In this document: positions 24,162 through 33,117 of the stretch, in pieces
Layout: every line of letters begins with the position of its first letter
How positions within the stretch are numbered: position 1 is the stretch's first letter
From: DATAAP01 sp041690495
Lineage (GTDB): Bacteria; Pseudomonadota; Alphaproteobacteria; CACIAM-22H2
Length of the DNA stretch: 64,000 nt
Direction of reading: 5' to 3'
NCBI GenBank assembly: GCA_041690495.1
Contig: JAWLHE010000008.1
Location: 124,001 to 188,000 of the forward strand
The notes under the pieces: generated by a model
The model's database searches: none
The model's input: only the letters and a program-made list of their open reading frames with translations
What the model was told of the DNA's origin: nothing
Made by a program: the position numbers and the translations under genes

Positions 24162-26756
24162 ATGGCAAGCGAGAAACAGCAGCGGCCCGCCACGGCGGAC
24201 GAGCTGCAGGAAATGGTGGCCGAGGCCGATATCGGCGCGCGGAACCCTGCGGGCTTTCCGGGCAAGCTGCTGTTCATCGTCGCCGTCGCCTGGTCGCTGT
24301 TCCAGCTCTGGTACGCTTCGCCGCTGCCTTTCGTCTTCGGCGTCTTCATTCTCAATGACACCGAGGCACGCTCGATCCATCTCGCCGCGGCGCTCTTTCT
24401 CGCATTCACCGCCTATCCGGCGCTGAAGAACTCGCCGCGCGACCGGGTTCCATTGCAGGACTGGGCGCTGGCGCTGATCGCCGCGTTCTGCGCCGGCTAT
24501 CACGTCCTGTTCTATCGCGAGCTGGCGCTGCGCCCCGGCCTGCCGACAGGGCTCGACCTCGCCGTCGGCATCGTCGGCGTGCTTATATTGCTCGAGGCGA
24601 CGCGACGCTCGCTCGGGCCGCCGCTCGTGATCATCGGCGTCCTGTTCCTGACCTACACCTTCGCCGGGCCGTACATGCCCGACGTCATCTCGCACCGCGG
24701 CGCGTCGCTGAGCCGCGTCGTCTCGCACCAGTGGCTGACGACCGAAGGCGTATTCGGCGTGGCCCTCGGCGTCTCGACCAGCTTCGTGTTCCTCTACGTG
24801 CTGTTCGGCTCGCTGCTCGAGAAGGCCGGTGCCGGCAACTACATGATGCAGGTGTCGCTGGCGTTGCTCGGCCATCTGCGCGGCGGCCCGGCCAAGGTCG
24901 CGGTCGTCTCCTCGGCCCTCAACGGCGTCATCTCCGGTTCGTCGATCTCGAACGTCGTCTCGGGCGGCATCTTTACCATCCCGATGATGCGGCGCACCGG
25001 GTTCAGTGCAGTCAAGGCCGGCGCCGTGGAGACGGCGTCGTCGATCAACGGGCAGATCATGCCGCCGGTCATGGGGGCCGCCGCCTTCCTGATGGTCGAG
25101 TATGTCGGCATGCCCTACAACGAGATCGTCAAGCACGCCTTCCTGCCGGCGGTGATCTCCTACGTCGCGCTGTTCTACATCGTCCATCTCGAGGCGATGA
25201 AGCTGGGGACGCCGCTGCTGCAGCGCGCCGTGCAGCGCACGCTCGCGCAACGGCTCTTCCGTATCGCTACCGGCGTGCTCGCGATGGTCCTGCTCTCGCT
25301 CGCGGTCTATTACGGCATCGGCTGGACCGCCGACGTGTTTGGCGATGCCGCGGGATGGATTCTCACTGCGGTCGGCGCGGGCGTCTATGTCGCCCTGCTT
25401 TGGTACGCGGCGAAGTTTCCGGATCTCGAGATCGACGATCCCAACGCCCCGGCGATACACCTGCCCGACACCTGGCCGACGGTGCGCACGGGACTGCACT
25501 ACCTGCTGCCGATCATCGTGCTGCTGTGGTGCCTGATGGTCGAGCAGCTTTCGCCCGGGCTGTCCGCGTTTTGGGCGACCGTCACGATCATGGGCATCCT
25601 TGTGACGCAGCGGCCGATCACGGCGTTCTTCCGCCGCGAGGCGGCGCTGGGCGCGGCAGTTCGCCAGGGCTTCACCGAGCTGCTCGACGGGCTCGCGCTC
25701 GGCGCGCGCAACATGGTGTCGATCGGCGTCGCCACCGCGACCGCCGGCATCGTCGTCGGCACGGTGACCCTGACCGGCATGGGCCTGATGATGACCGATT
25801 TCATCGAGCTCATCTCGGGCGGCAGCGTCATCCTGATGCTGCTCTTCACCGCCTTCGCCAGCCTCATTCTCGGCATGGGCGTGCCGACCACGGCGAACTA
25901 CATTCTGATCGCGACGCTGATAGCACCGGTGATCGTCGAACTCGGCGCCCAGGGCGGGCTGATCATCCCGCTCATCGCCGTGCATCTCTTCGTCTTCTAT
26001 TTCGGAATCATGGCCGATATCACGCCGCCGGTCGGCCTGGCTGCCTATGCCGCGGCGGCGATCTCGGGCGCCGATCCGATCAAGACCGGGCTGCAGGGCT
26101 CGTTCTATAGCCTGCGCACCGCGGTCCTGCCGTTCCTGTTCATCTACAACCCGCAGCTCCTGCTGGTCGACATCAGCGACTGGTTCGAAGGTGCATTGGT
26201 CGTCGTCGGCGCGACTGTGGCGATGATGCTGTTCGCCGCCGGGACGATGGGCTTTTTCCTGGTGCGCAGCCGCGTCTGGGAAACCTTGGCGCTGTTGCTG
26301 GTCACCTTCACGCTGTTCCGTCCCGGCTACTGGATGGACCAGATCTATCCGCGCTTCGGCGATGCGGAGCCGGTCCGGCTCCTGACGATCGCGCAGAGCG
26401 TCAATCCTGCCGAGCCGATTGCCTTCACGGTCGAAGGCGAGGATCTTGACGGCGAGACGGTACGCAAGGTGGTGACGCTGCGTCTCGATGCCGGGAGCAC
26501 CGCCCAGGAACGCTTCGCGCGTTCCGGCGTGACCTTGCTCAGGACCGGGGACGGCCTGCAGGTCGGCCCAGTGCGGTTGCGCAGCCCCGCCGCCAAGGCA
26601 GGCTTGCAGACCGGGCAGCGCGTGACCGCGGTCAAGGTTCCGCTCGATCGTCCGTCGGAGTATCTGTTCTACATCCCGGCGCTGCTGCTGTTGGGTATCA
26701 TCGTGGCGGCGCAGCTCGCGCGGCGGCGGACGGCGGCGCAGCCCGCTACAGCCTGA
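24162..26756 (+). CDS. TRAP transporter fused permease, DctQM type with DUF3394 tail (system 1)
   Basis: 864-residue inner-membrane protein. The N-terminal third carries the DctQ-like small subunit helices ('LLFIVAVAWSLFQLWYAS' onward). The middle is the DctM large subunit with hallmark loops 'GPAKVAVVSSALNGVISGSS', 'SSINGQIMPPVMGAAAFLM' and 'GMGVPTTANYILIATLIAP'. Residues from about 660 onward form a soluble-plus-membrane extension of the DUF3394 type, ending in a final helix 'LFYIPALLLLGIIVAAQLA'. It uses the sodium or proton gradient with the receptor encoded upstream. The last 11 bp overlap the convergent RlmM-like gene. Confidence 0.93.
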   Translation: MASEKQQRPATADELQEMVAEADIGARNPAGFPGKLLFIVAVAWSLFQLWYASPLPFVFGVFILNDTEARSIHLAAALFLAFTAYPALKNSPRDRVPLQDWALALIAAFCAGYHVLFYRELALRPGLPTGLDLAVGIVGVLILLEATRRSLGPPLVIIGVLFLTYTFAGPYMPDVISHRGASLSRVVSHQWLTTEGVFGVALGVSTSFVFLYVLFGSLLEKAGAGNYMMQVSLALLGHLRGGPAKVAVVSSALNGVISGSSISNVVSGGIFTIPMMRRTGFSAVKAGAVETASSINGQIMPPVMGAAAFLMVEYVGMPYNEIVKHAFLPAVISYVALFYIVHLEAMKLGTPLLQRAVQRTLAQRLFRIATGVLAMVLLSLAVYYGIGWTADVFGDAAGWILTAVGAGVYVALLWYAAKFPDLEIDDPNAPAIHLPDTWPTVRTGLHYLLPIIVLLWCLMVEQLSPGLSAFWATVTIMGILVTQRPITAFFRREAALGAAVRQGFTELLDGLALGARNMVSIGVATATAGIVVGTVTLTGMGLMMTDFIELISGGSVILMLLFTAFASLILGMGVPTTANYILIATLIAPVIVELGAQGGLIIPLIAVHLFVFYFGIMADITPPVGLAAYAAAAISGADPIKTGLQGSFYSLRTAVLPFLFIYNPQLLLVDISDWFEGALVVVGATVAMMLFAAGTMGFFLVRSRVWETLALLLVTFTLFRPGYWMDQIYPRFGDAEPVRLLTIAQSVNPAEPIAFTVEGEDLDGETVRKVVTLRLDAGSTAQERFARSGVTLLRTGDGLQVGPVRLRSPAAKAGLQTGQRVTAVKVPLDRPSEYLFYIPALLLLGIIVAAQLARRRTAAQPATA

Positions 26757-27669
26757 CCCAGGTCAGCTCGTGCTTGTTGTGATGCAGGTGCATGAGCCGC
26801 GCGCCGGGGACCGACGCGAACTCGCGCGCGACGGCGTGGTCGGTTTTTCCCTGGAACTTGACCGTGCAGACCAGGCGACGGCAGGTCCCCGATGCCAGCC
26901 AGCGCTGAACCAGCGCCAGTAGTCGCTTGGGATAGCAGATCACGTCTGAAAACAGCCAGTCGACGGGCCCGACCTCGTGCGGATCGAGCGCGAAGGCGCT
27001 CTCGCGGCGAAAGCTCATGCGCGGCAGGTTCGCGATCGCAGGCGCGAGCGGTGCCTTGTCGACCGCAAGGACGCGCGCGCCGGTTTCGTGCAGAACCCAG
27101 CTCCAGCCGCCCGGGCTGGCGCCGAGATCGAGGCACAGCTCGCCCGGCGCCGGCCTGACCTGGAGGCGCGTGAACAGCTCCCACAGCTTCAGATAGGCGC
27201 GATTGGGCGGCACGGCCTTGTTTTCCACGAATGCGACCTCGCCGTGCCGGAACGGGCTCGAGCAGTGCGGCGCGGCGAGCAGGGTGTGCGCATCGAGCAG
27301 GGTCCACGAGCCAAGCGGTGCCGCCGGGGGCGGTGCGGGATAGGCGAGGGGCTTGGGCCGGACGGGCGGCAGCTTCGCCTCGATCAGCGCCGCGCGGCGG
27401 TGATGTGCGAAAGAATAGAGCGCCCAGTTGCGTTGGATCGCACGCAGCGCGCGGGCCCCTTCGCCAATCGAGCGGATCGGGATCAGCAGCGGATCGAACC
27501 ATACACTCGCCGCCCATGCCGCCGGGCGCGGCGGGCCGTCTGCAAGAACCAGGCGGTCGTGCACCGCGCGCACGCTGCCGAGTTCCTCGATCAGGTCCTC
27601 GGTGAAGCCCTCTGCGGCGAGATAGCCGGTCGCGCCAATATGCTGTCCGGGGTGCTCAGGGGAGGTCAT
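26746..27669 (-). CDS. RlmM-like ribose 2'-O-methyltransferase
   Basis: 307-residue SAM-dependent methyltransferase of the FtsJ/RlmM type. SAM motif I is 'DLGASPGGWS' (181-190). The K-D-K-E tetrad of RNA 2'-O-methyltransferases can be read as K161, D242 ('LFSDVICYP'), K271 ('CTVKFQG') and E301 ('HNKHELTW'). RlmM modifies C2498 of 23S rRNA in gamma-proteobacteria; this shorter alphaproteobacterial relative probably acts on rRNA too, but the target nucleotide is unknown. The N-terminal 160 residues contain a THUMP-like or auxiliary region. The start at 27669 overlaps the end of the broken YkvA-like frame. Confidence 0.85.
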   Translation of the reverse strand: MTSPEHPGQHIGATGYLAAEGFTEDLIEELGSVRAVHDRLVLADGPPRPAAWAASVWFDPLLIPIRSIGEGARALRAIQRNWALYSFAHHRRAALIEAKLPPVRPKPLAYPAPPPAAPLGSWTLLDAHTLLAAPHCSSPFRHGEVAFVENKAVPPNRAYLKLWELFTRLQVRPAPGELCLDLGASPGGWSWVLHETGARVLAVDKAPLAPAIANLPRMSFRRESAFALDPHEVGPVDWLFSDVICYPKRLLALVQRWLASGTCRRLVCTVKFQGKTDHAVAREFASVPGARLMHLHHNKHELTWVRL

Positions 27670-27936
27670 GGAAGATCACGGCAATGATCGTGGGCAGCAT
27701 AATGCACAGGGCAGGGGCGATACCGAGCGAAACGATCACGACTTTGACGGGCATGCCCGGCTGAAATCGGGGATCAGGTCGATCAGGCTGGCGGCGTAGG
27801 CGGCCACGGCGGCCGCAACCGGTTTGGCAGACCACGGAATGCGCGGGTCGCGGGCGGCGAGATAGAACATGGCGGCATCGCCCTTCGGCCGGCGCGTCCG
27901 TGTTTTGAGAGAGTCCCGCAACCGCGTCCCGTTCAA
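27656..27936 (-). pseudogene. YkvA/DUF1232 protein broken by a frameshift
   Basis: Starting at TTG 27936 the frame reads 'MNGTRLRDSLKTRTRR...', then 'FYLAARDPRIPWSAKP' and 'AAYAASLIDLIPDF', a very good match to the DUF1232/YkvA family. It then drops out of register and stops at 27736. One base added to the T-run near 27764-27766 restores a reading 'QPGMPVKVVIVSLGIAP', the expected hydrophobic second half, to a stop at 27656. The simplest reading is a single-base deletion, either a real mutation or a sequencing slip. The TTG overlaps the upstream DUF1194 stop as TTGA. Members are small, inner-membrane-associated and of unknown function. The 3' part also forms a 32-codon ORF from ATG 27754. Confidence 0.65.
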
Positions 27937-28670
27937 TCGGCCCGTGCGACGTCGGGGGCGAGGGGGGCGGCCGCGATCTCCTTGATCAGCTTGTTGACGA
28001 TTGCATACGCGAAGGTCGAAAAATCGTCGATAGCGATCACGAAGGCGCCGGTCCCGCCGATCACGTGATTGCGGTAGAATTCGTCGAGCGGTGGTTGCGG
28101 CATCCGGAAGAAGCCCGGTGTCGGCCGGTCGTTCATGATCACCAGCCCGTTGATCGTGACTCCGGCCGCGACCGCCTCGTTCCGCGCATCCGCAGAGGCG
28201 CGGCCGCTGTTGTTGACGCCGTCGCCGGAAATGTCGATGACGCGACGCTGCGAGTCATGCGGGCTGGCGTCGAAGGCGCGCATCGACGCATCGATGGCGC
28301 CGCTGATGGACGTCCAGCCCCAGAACGCTCGAGGCTCACGCTGTACTGCCTCGGCGAACAGCGCACCGCTCTCGGCGTCGCTGACGACGGTCCATGGCAC
28401 CACCACCTTCTGAAAATCCGCTCCCGCCCACTCGATGAACGTCACCGCGATCCGCCGGCGCGGACTGGACTGGATCGCTTCGATGACGGAGGGATGCGTG
28501 AACGCCTGAGCGTAGCCCTCCCGCTGCAGCGCGAACTCCTCGTCATCGATGCTCCGCGAAACATCCACCGCGAGCACCAGCTCGAGATCGACCTCCTCGG
28601 CAACAGCCGGCCACATCTGCGCAAGAGCCGCCAGCATGATTCCGAGGGCGAGGGCCCGCAACGCCGTCAT
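27933..28670 (-). CDS. DUF1194 (VWA-like) exported protein
   Basis: 245-residue protein with a signal peptide (about 1-24, 'ALAQMWPAVAEE'). It has a von Willebrand A-like domain beginning 'VDLELVLAVDVSRSIDDEEF', with the metal-site motif DVSRS, followed by 'TSISGAIDASMRAF' and 'RRVIDISGDGVNNSG', the pattern of DUF1194 proteins. Likely periplasmic; function unknown, perhaps metal-dependent protein interaction. I chose ATG 28670 because it starts the signal peptide; the frame upstream to 28820 is intergenic. The downstream YkvA-like gene overlaps its stop. Confidence 0.87.
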   Translation of the reverse strand: MTALRALALGIMLAALAQMWPAVAEEVDLELVLAVDVSRSIDDEEFALQREGYAQAFTHPSVIEAIQSSPRRRIAVTFIEWAGADFQKVVVPWTVVSDAESGALFAEAVQREPRAFWGWTSISGAIDASMRAFDASPHDSQRRVIDISGDGVNNSGRASADARNEAVAAGVTINGLVIMNDRPTPGFFRMPQPPLDEFYRNHVIGGTGAFVIAIDDFSTFAYAIVNKLIKEIAAAPLAPDVARAD

Positions 28671-28828
28671 CGAACCCCGGATACGCGGTCGCGACGCATG
28701 AAGGTCATCCTGCGACCAAGTATAGGCGCCGCCTCCGCATCTTGCGACAGCGACCGGAACCGGGCTGCATAGGTCGCATACGGCATTTGGGCTTGCCCGC
28801 ATGCCGCGGGTGGCCGACAAGACCGGCT

Positions 28829-30268
28829 ATGCATGGGTCTCCACCATCGAAAGGCGCGATCCGACCTCTGTCCAACGCAGAGCCATGGGTTTCGGCTGCA
28901 TTGATCGTGATGGTCGGCGCCGGCACGCTGCTTGCCGAGGCGGCCGGGCTGAACGAGGTGCGTCCGTTGGTGCGAGTCAGCGTACTGCTATGGTTGCTCG
29001 TCAATCTGCAGCGGATGCGCGGGGTCGAGCTGATCTTCATCGCCGCGGCAGCCGGCATCGCCTTGCCCATCCCGGTACTCGCGGCCGAACCGTTCGCCGT
29101 CCTGGGCGTCTCGCTCGACCGTGCTGGCCTGTTCCTGACCTTCATCGCAACTCTCAACCTGCTGCGCGATGCGGCGCGAAGCTCGACGGCGGTACGCCGC
29201 GGCGGCCTCTACCTGATCGCGCAGTCGCCGCCGCGGCGCTATGCCGCCCTGACCCTCGGCAGCCATCTTTTCACCATCGTGCTGAATATGGGGTCGCTGA
29301 CTCTGCTTGGCGCCATGGTGATTCGCTCCAACACTCTTGCCGCGGCGGGCGGAGACCCCGCGGTCGTGGCGATCCGCGAGCGGCGCATGGTTACGGCGCT
29401 GATCCGCGGCTTCGCAGCCACGGTGATGTGGACGCCGACGGGCATCAGCGTCGGCTACATTCTGTCGTTGGTGCCGACAGTGTCCTGGTTCGACCTGGTG
29501 CCTCCGGCAGTCGCGCTGGCCTTCGCCTGGATGGCGATCGGCTGGATCATCGATCGCCTGCAATGGCCGCCTTCTGCGCGGCGTGCCGCCCTGCAGCCGC
29601 CGCCACCGGTTTCGCCGCGCGAGCTGTTGCCGATGCTCGGCGTCACGACGCTGATCCTCCTGAGCGTTCTCGCCGCGAAATTCCTGTTCGACTTGGGCCT
29701 GCTGGTTGCCGTGCTCAGTACCGTGCCGTTCGTCGCCGTCGTTTGGCTGGTGATCCAGCACTGGCGGTTCGGCGCCGCAGCGGCGGCGGCGGTGACACGC
29801 CGCCGGCTGCGCCGTCACGTGATCGGCCTGCTGCCCCAGACCAGGCCGGAATCGGCGGTTCTCGGTTCTGCGGCATTCATGGGGGTCGGATTCAGCGCGA
29901 TGGTCGAGGCGGGCGGCGTCAGCACGTGGCTGTCGAGCGCCCAGCTGCCGGGGGCCGCGATCGCGATCGGCGCTTTCCTGATTATCCTGCTGCTCGCCCA
30001 GATCGCGGTGACGCCCCTGATCACCGCCACCATCGTCGGGACGACGGTCATGCAGATGACGCCGCTGCCGATCCCGCCGCTGGCGCTGGCGCTCGCCCTG
30101 CAGGCGGCGTGGTCGCTGTCCTCCTGTCTTTCGCCCTATACCGGTGGAACGCTGACGCTGGCGCGCATGTTCGGCAAGGATGCATCGATCGTGCAGCGCT
30201 GGAACGCGACGTACGGCATCGCGTGCGCCGCCCTGATCGTCGTCATGTTTCTGCTCTGGCTCTCCTAG
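28829..30268 (+). CDS. Polytopic membrane protein, possible anion/ion transporter
   Basis: 479-residue protein with roughly ten to twelve transmembrane helices and no recognised family name. Repeated features include 'HLFTIVLNMGSLTLLGAMVI' in the first half and 'TPLITATIVGTTVMQ' plus 'SSCLSPYTGGTLTLARMFG' in the second half. This suggests an inverted two-repeat carrier similar in layout to the ion-transporter (ArsB/SLC13-like) superfamily; that is inference from topology. The start is uncertain: ATG 28829 is the first ATG, and an in-frame TTG lies at 28742. It is divergent from DUF1194 and stands alone. Confidence 0.7.
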   Translation: MHGSPPSKGAIRPLSNAEPWVSAALIVMVGAGTLLAEAAGLNEVRPLVRVSVLLWLLVNLQRMRGVELIFIAAAAGIALPIPVLAAEPFAVLGVSLDRAGLFLTFIATLNLLRDAARSSTAVRRGGLYLIAQSPPRRYAALTLGSHLFTIVLNMGSLTLLGAMVIRSNTLAAAGGDPAVVAIRERRMVTALIRGFAATVMWTPTGISVGYILSLVPTVSWFDLVPPAVALAFAWMAIGWIIDRLQWPPSARRAALQPPPPVSPRELLPMLGVTTLILLSVLAAKFLFDLGLLVAVLSTVPFVAVVWLVIQHWRFGAAAAAAVTRRRLRRHVIGLLPQTRPESAVLGSAAFMGVGFSAMVEAGGVSTWLSSAQLPGAAIAIGAFLIILLLAQIAVTPLITATIVGTTVMQMTPLPIPPLALALALQAAWSLSSCLSPYTGGTLTLARMFGKDASIVQRWNATYGIACAALIVVMFLLWLS

Positions 30269-30361
30269 GGCCCGGCAGGCGGCGCCGCAGGACCGGGTTC
30301 TCTGCCGCAACGGCCCGGGCGATCTCGCGTGCCGGGCAATCCCTCGGCCGGCCCGGACCGC

Positions 30362-31162
30362 TCACGGCGACAGCAGCAGGGCGCGCAGGCTGTCCCATGA
30401 TGCGCGGTCGGGCGCCAGCAGGAGCGGGTGATCCGAGCGCACCGGGCTGTAGCTGCCGCCGTCCAGAAAGGCGCCGTGGCCACCGGCTTCGCGATGGATC
30501 AGCCAGCCCGCTGCGTGGTCCCACGGCATGCTGCGGCTGAAGTACGCGTAGTGAAATTCGCCTGCCACCAGCTTCGTATAGGTCCGTCCCGCGCAGCGGA
30601 TACTCTCCATACGTCCGCGGTGGCCACTTCTCTCGAGCGCCTCCCGCGCGCGCCGCCCGTTCGGCAGCCGCCCCGATACGATCCCTGCCATCCTTTCCGC
30701 CGGCGGAGGCTCGGATAGCACGAGGCGCTGATGGCCGCGCCACGCACCCCCGCCCGCGATGGCCCAGACGGTCTCGTCCTCGACGGGCTCATGAATCCAC
30801 CCGGCCCGGACATGGCCGTGCTCCACGAACGCCACGATGATCGCGAAGTTGGGATTACCATGCGCGAAATTGAACGTGCCGTCGACCGGGTCCACCAGCC
30901 ATACGCCGGCGGTGCCGCCGAGGCGCTCCAGCACATCGCGGTCGTCGGCGACAGCCTCCTCGCCGACCACCACCGAGCCAGGCACGAGTGCCGCCAGCAA
31001 TGGCGTCAACAGCCGCTCGGCTGCGGTGTCGGCGATGGTCACCAGGTCGCCGGGCCCCTTCTCGCGGATATGGTGACGCGCGAGCTTCCGGAAGCGGGGG
31101 AGGATGATCTCCGTGGCGGCGCGGCGGAGCAGTGCACTCACGGATTCGGGGTCGGGAGTCAT
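30362..31162 (-). CDS. Inositol monophosphatase family protein
   Basis: 266-residue Mg2+-dependent phosphatase of the inositol monophosphatase superfamily (SuhB, HisN, CysQ relatives). Metal-site motifs are visible: 'GDLVTIADTAAE', 'VVGEEAV', 'WLVDPVDGTFNF' (DPxDGT) and 'PWDHAAGWLIHREAGG' (WDxxAG). The 'HGNPNFAIIVAFVEHG' stretch is typical. Exact substrate (inositol phosphate, histidinol phosphate or PAP) cannot be decided. The start at 31162 fits the family N-terminus; the longer frame to 31225 adds an atypical Cys-rich stretch. It is divergent from the TetR gene, sharing a 98-bp intergenic region. Confidence 0.9.
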   Translation of the reverse strand: MTPDPESVSALLRRAATEIILPRFRKLARHHIREKGPGDLVTIADTAAERLLTPLLAALVPGSVVVGEEAVADDRDVLERLGGTAGVWLVDPVDGTFNFAHGNPNFAIIVAFVEHGHVRAGWIHEPVEDETVWAIAGGGAWRGHQRLVLSEPPPAERMAGIVSGRLPNGRRAREALERSGHRGRMESIRCAGRTYTKLVAGEFHYAYFSRSMPWDHAAGWLIHREAGGHGAFLDGGSYSPVRSDHPLLLAPDRASWDSLRALLLSP

Positions 31163-31260
31163 CGCGTGACAATACGCTGCGCCGCCGCATGCCGAATAGT
31201 CCGCTACGGCCGGTCCGGTGCGCATTGCGTCAAGGTGCCGCCGGACTTACCATCGTTTCC

Positions 31261-31986
31261 ATGCCGAGCAGCACTGCCGCCGGGACTCCGCAGCCGTCGC
31301 TCGATGTCGCCCAGGCGATCATGGCCGTGGCGCTCGAACAGGCAGAGCGGGTCGGCTGGGAAGGGGTGCGCCTTCACCGCATCGCCGCGGCGCTGGATAT
31401 TCCGCTTGCCGAGATCCATCGCCACTATCGCGATGCGAACGCCATTGCCGAGGCATGGTTGAGCAAGGCCGACCGCGCCATGCTGGTGGCACCGCAGGAG
31501 CCGGACTTCGCGCAGCTACAGCCCGCGCAGCGCATCGAGCGGGTCATGCTGCGTTGGCTGGATGCGCTTGCGCCGCACCGCACGGTGACGCGGCAAATGC
31601 TGCTGGGCAAGCTGTATCCCGGCCATCCGCATTTCGTCGCGTCCCTGATCGTCCGTCTGTCGCGCACGGTGCAGTGGCTGCGCGAGGCCGCCCTTCTCGA
31701 TGCAGGACCGCCGCGCCGCCAGCTCGAGGAGATCGCGCTGACCTGGCTGTTCGAGGCGACGGTCATGGTATGGGCAGCGGACCGCTCCGAAGGGCAGCGG
31801 ACGACCCGGAGCTTTCTGGCCAACCGGTTGCGGGACGCGGCGCGGCTCGGGCAGTTCTGTTCGAGAGCAGCGCTCGACCGGATGCGCGAACGGCCGTCCG
31901 CTGCTCCGATCGGCAAGCGGACCGCGCGTCGGGTCAGCGCAGGCGCGCGAGTTCGGCGCGGTAGGCTTCCAGCGTCTCGTCGTTGA
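31261..31986 (+). CDS. TetR/AcrR family regulator with basic C-terminal extension
   Basis: 241-residue regulator. The N-terminal helix-turn-helix region is 'VRLHRIAAALDIPLAEIHRHY' split around residue 40, followed by 'ANAIAEAWLSKAD'. A helical ligand/dimer domain with 'WLDALAPHRTVTRQMLLG' follows. The effector is unknown. The last 53 bp (about 17 codons) overlap the convergent macro-domain gene and encode a very basic tail (such as 'ARVRRGRLPASRR') unlike a folded TetR end, so the original stop may have been lost. The start at 31261 gives a normal N-terminus; it could regulate itself or the divergent phosphatase. Confidence 0.8.
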   Translation: MPSSTAAGTPQPSLDVAQAIMAVALEQAERVGWEGVRLHRIAAALDIPLAEIHRHYRDANAIAEAWLSKADRAMLVAPQEPDFAQLQPAQRIERVMLRWLDALAPHRTVTRQMLLGKLYPGHPHFVASLIVRLSRTVQWLREAALLDAGPPRRQLEEIALTWLFEATVMVWAADRSEGQRTTRSFLANRLRDAARLGQFCSRAALDRMRERPSAAPIGKRTARRVSAGARVRRGRLPASRR

Positions 31987-32452
31987 AGCATACGAACGTG
32001 ACGTGCATCCCGGGTGTCCCGCGCAGCTCTTCCGCGATGGTGCTGGCCGCGATCGCCGTCGCGCGGGCCAGCGGAAAGCGATAGATGCCCGTGCTGATCG
32101 CCGGGAATGCAATCGTCTGTAGGGCATGGTCGCGCGCGATGGCCAGCACGCTGCGATAGCAGGATTCGAGCAGCTGGTCCTCGCCGTGTCCGCCGCCCCG
32201 CCATACCGGCCCGACGGTGTGGACGACGTATCTGGCTGGCAGATCGTAGCCGCGCGTCAGCCGCGCCGCGCCGGTCGGACATCCGCCGATCGCCCGGCAT
32301 TCCTCAAGCAGCCGCGGTCCCGCGGCGCGGTGGATGGCACCGTCGACGCCGCCGCCGCCCAGCAATGTCTCGTTGGCCGCGTTGACGATCGCGTCGCCCG
32401 AGAAACGTGCGATGTCGCCCTTGACGGCGGCTATGCGCTCGCGGATGCCCAT
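31934..32452 (-). CDS. Macro domain protein, O-acetyl-ADP-ribose deacetylase type
   Basis: 172-residue single macro domain. Ligand-site motifs are 'GDIARFSGDAIVNAANE', 'LLGGGGVDGAIHRAAG' and 'AFPAISTGIYRFP', matching the YmdB/MacroD type that hydrolyses O-acetyl-ADP-ribose and mono-ADP-ribosylated targets. I chose ATG 32452, 4 nt after the upstream secreted-protein gene stops, over the frame start at 32485. No ADP-ribosyltransferase toxin gene was seen next to it, so a housekeeping ADP-ribose role is more likely than a toxin-antitoxin system. The 3' end overlaps the TetR gene by 53 bp. Confidence 0.9.
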   Translation of the reverse strand: MGIRERIAAVKGDIARFSGDAIVNAANETLLGGGGVDGAIHRAAGPRLLEECRAIGGCPTGAARLTRGYDLPARYVVHTVGPVWRGGGHGEDQLLESCYRSVLAIARDHALQTIAFPAISTGIYRFPLARATAIAASTIAEELRGTPGMHVTFVCFNDETLEAYRAELARLR

Positions 32453-32456
32453 GCGG

Positions 32457-33011
32457 CTATTCCAGCCGGAATCTCCGCAGGCCAACGGTCCGGCCGACCT
32501 GCTCGCCGAGGATGGCGGCCATCGCCGCGAGCATGTCTGCCTCGTCGGCGGGGGCGCCGGAATAGGCTGCCTCCCCGTGCCAGAGGCGCCGTCCGGTGCG
32601 TTCGTCGTCGAGCGTTGCGGTCAGCACGTAGCGCAGCGTCCCGCGGTCCAGCTCGCCGCCAAAACGGCCGTGCGGCACGTCGCCGCGACTGCTGCTCGCG
32701 CCTGCCGAAAGCGGAATGTCGCGGCGGATCGCCTGATCGACTTCCGTTTCGAAGTTCAGGACCAGCGGCGCCGGCATGGTCTGCACCGTCATGGCGCGCT
32801 TCTTCAGGGCCGTGGCGAAATGCCGGCCGAGAGTGACGTTGGCGCGCGAATTGTCGAGCGGCCGGATCGCGATGGTGACGCCTGGCGCGAGCGGGGCGAA
32901 GCTCGTGGAATACGCCTGGCCGGGCGCTGCGACATCCGGCTGCTCTGCCATGGCCGGGATCGTGAGAACGGCGGCGATGCCTAGCGCTGCGATCGCCAGG
33001 GATTTGGACAT
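32457..33011 (-). CDS. Hypothetical exported protein
   Basis: 184-residue protein with a clear signal peptide ('MSKSLAIAALGIAAVLTIP', cleavage near 'AMAEQ'), so probably periplasmic. The mature part contains 'VTIAIRPLDNSRANVTLGRHFA', 'LVLNFETEVDQAIRRDIP' and 'RYVLTATLDDERTGRRLWHGEA'. This beta-rich pattern recalls small envelope proteins that resemble lipoprotein assembly factors, but I cannot name a family. ATG 33011 starts the signal peptide. It lies 4 nt before the macro-domain gene and is likely co-transcribed with it. Confidence 0.68.
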   Translation of the reverse strand: MSKSLAIAALGIAAVLTIPAMAEQPDVAAPGQAYSTSFAPLAPGVTIAIRPLDNSRANVTLGRHFATALKKRAMTVQTMPAPLVLNFETEVDQAIRRDIPLSAGASSSRGDVPHGRFGGELDRGTLRYVLTATLDDERTGRRLWHGEAAYSGAPADEADMLAAMAAILGEQVGRTVGLRRFRLE

Positions 33012-33117
33012 GGTGGTGGATCCTCCTGTTCGACCCGGCTTGGCACCGGAGACGGATGATCCACCACCATAGATAAACACATCGTTAGGGCGTACTGCCC
33101 GTTCGGGCAGCCCGTAC

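Noticed and set aside
24081..25985. 634-codon minus-strand ORF opposite the TRAP permease
   Set aside because: Composition (Asp/His/Arg-rich) is that of an antisense membrane-protein frame, not of a gene.
28801..30540. 579-codon plus-strand ORF over the polytopic membrane protein
   Set aside because: The parallel frame from 28829 to 30268 has membrane-helix character; this one is Arg-rich and runs into the next gene.
31934..32452. Toxin-antitoxin system based on the macro domain (DarTG-like)
   Set aside because: The domain is the YmdB/MacroD kind and no DarT-like transferase is adjacent.
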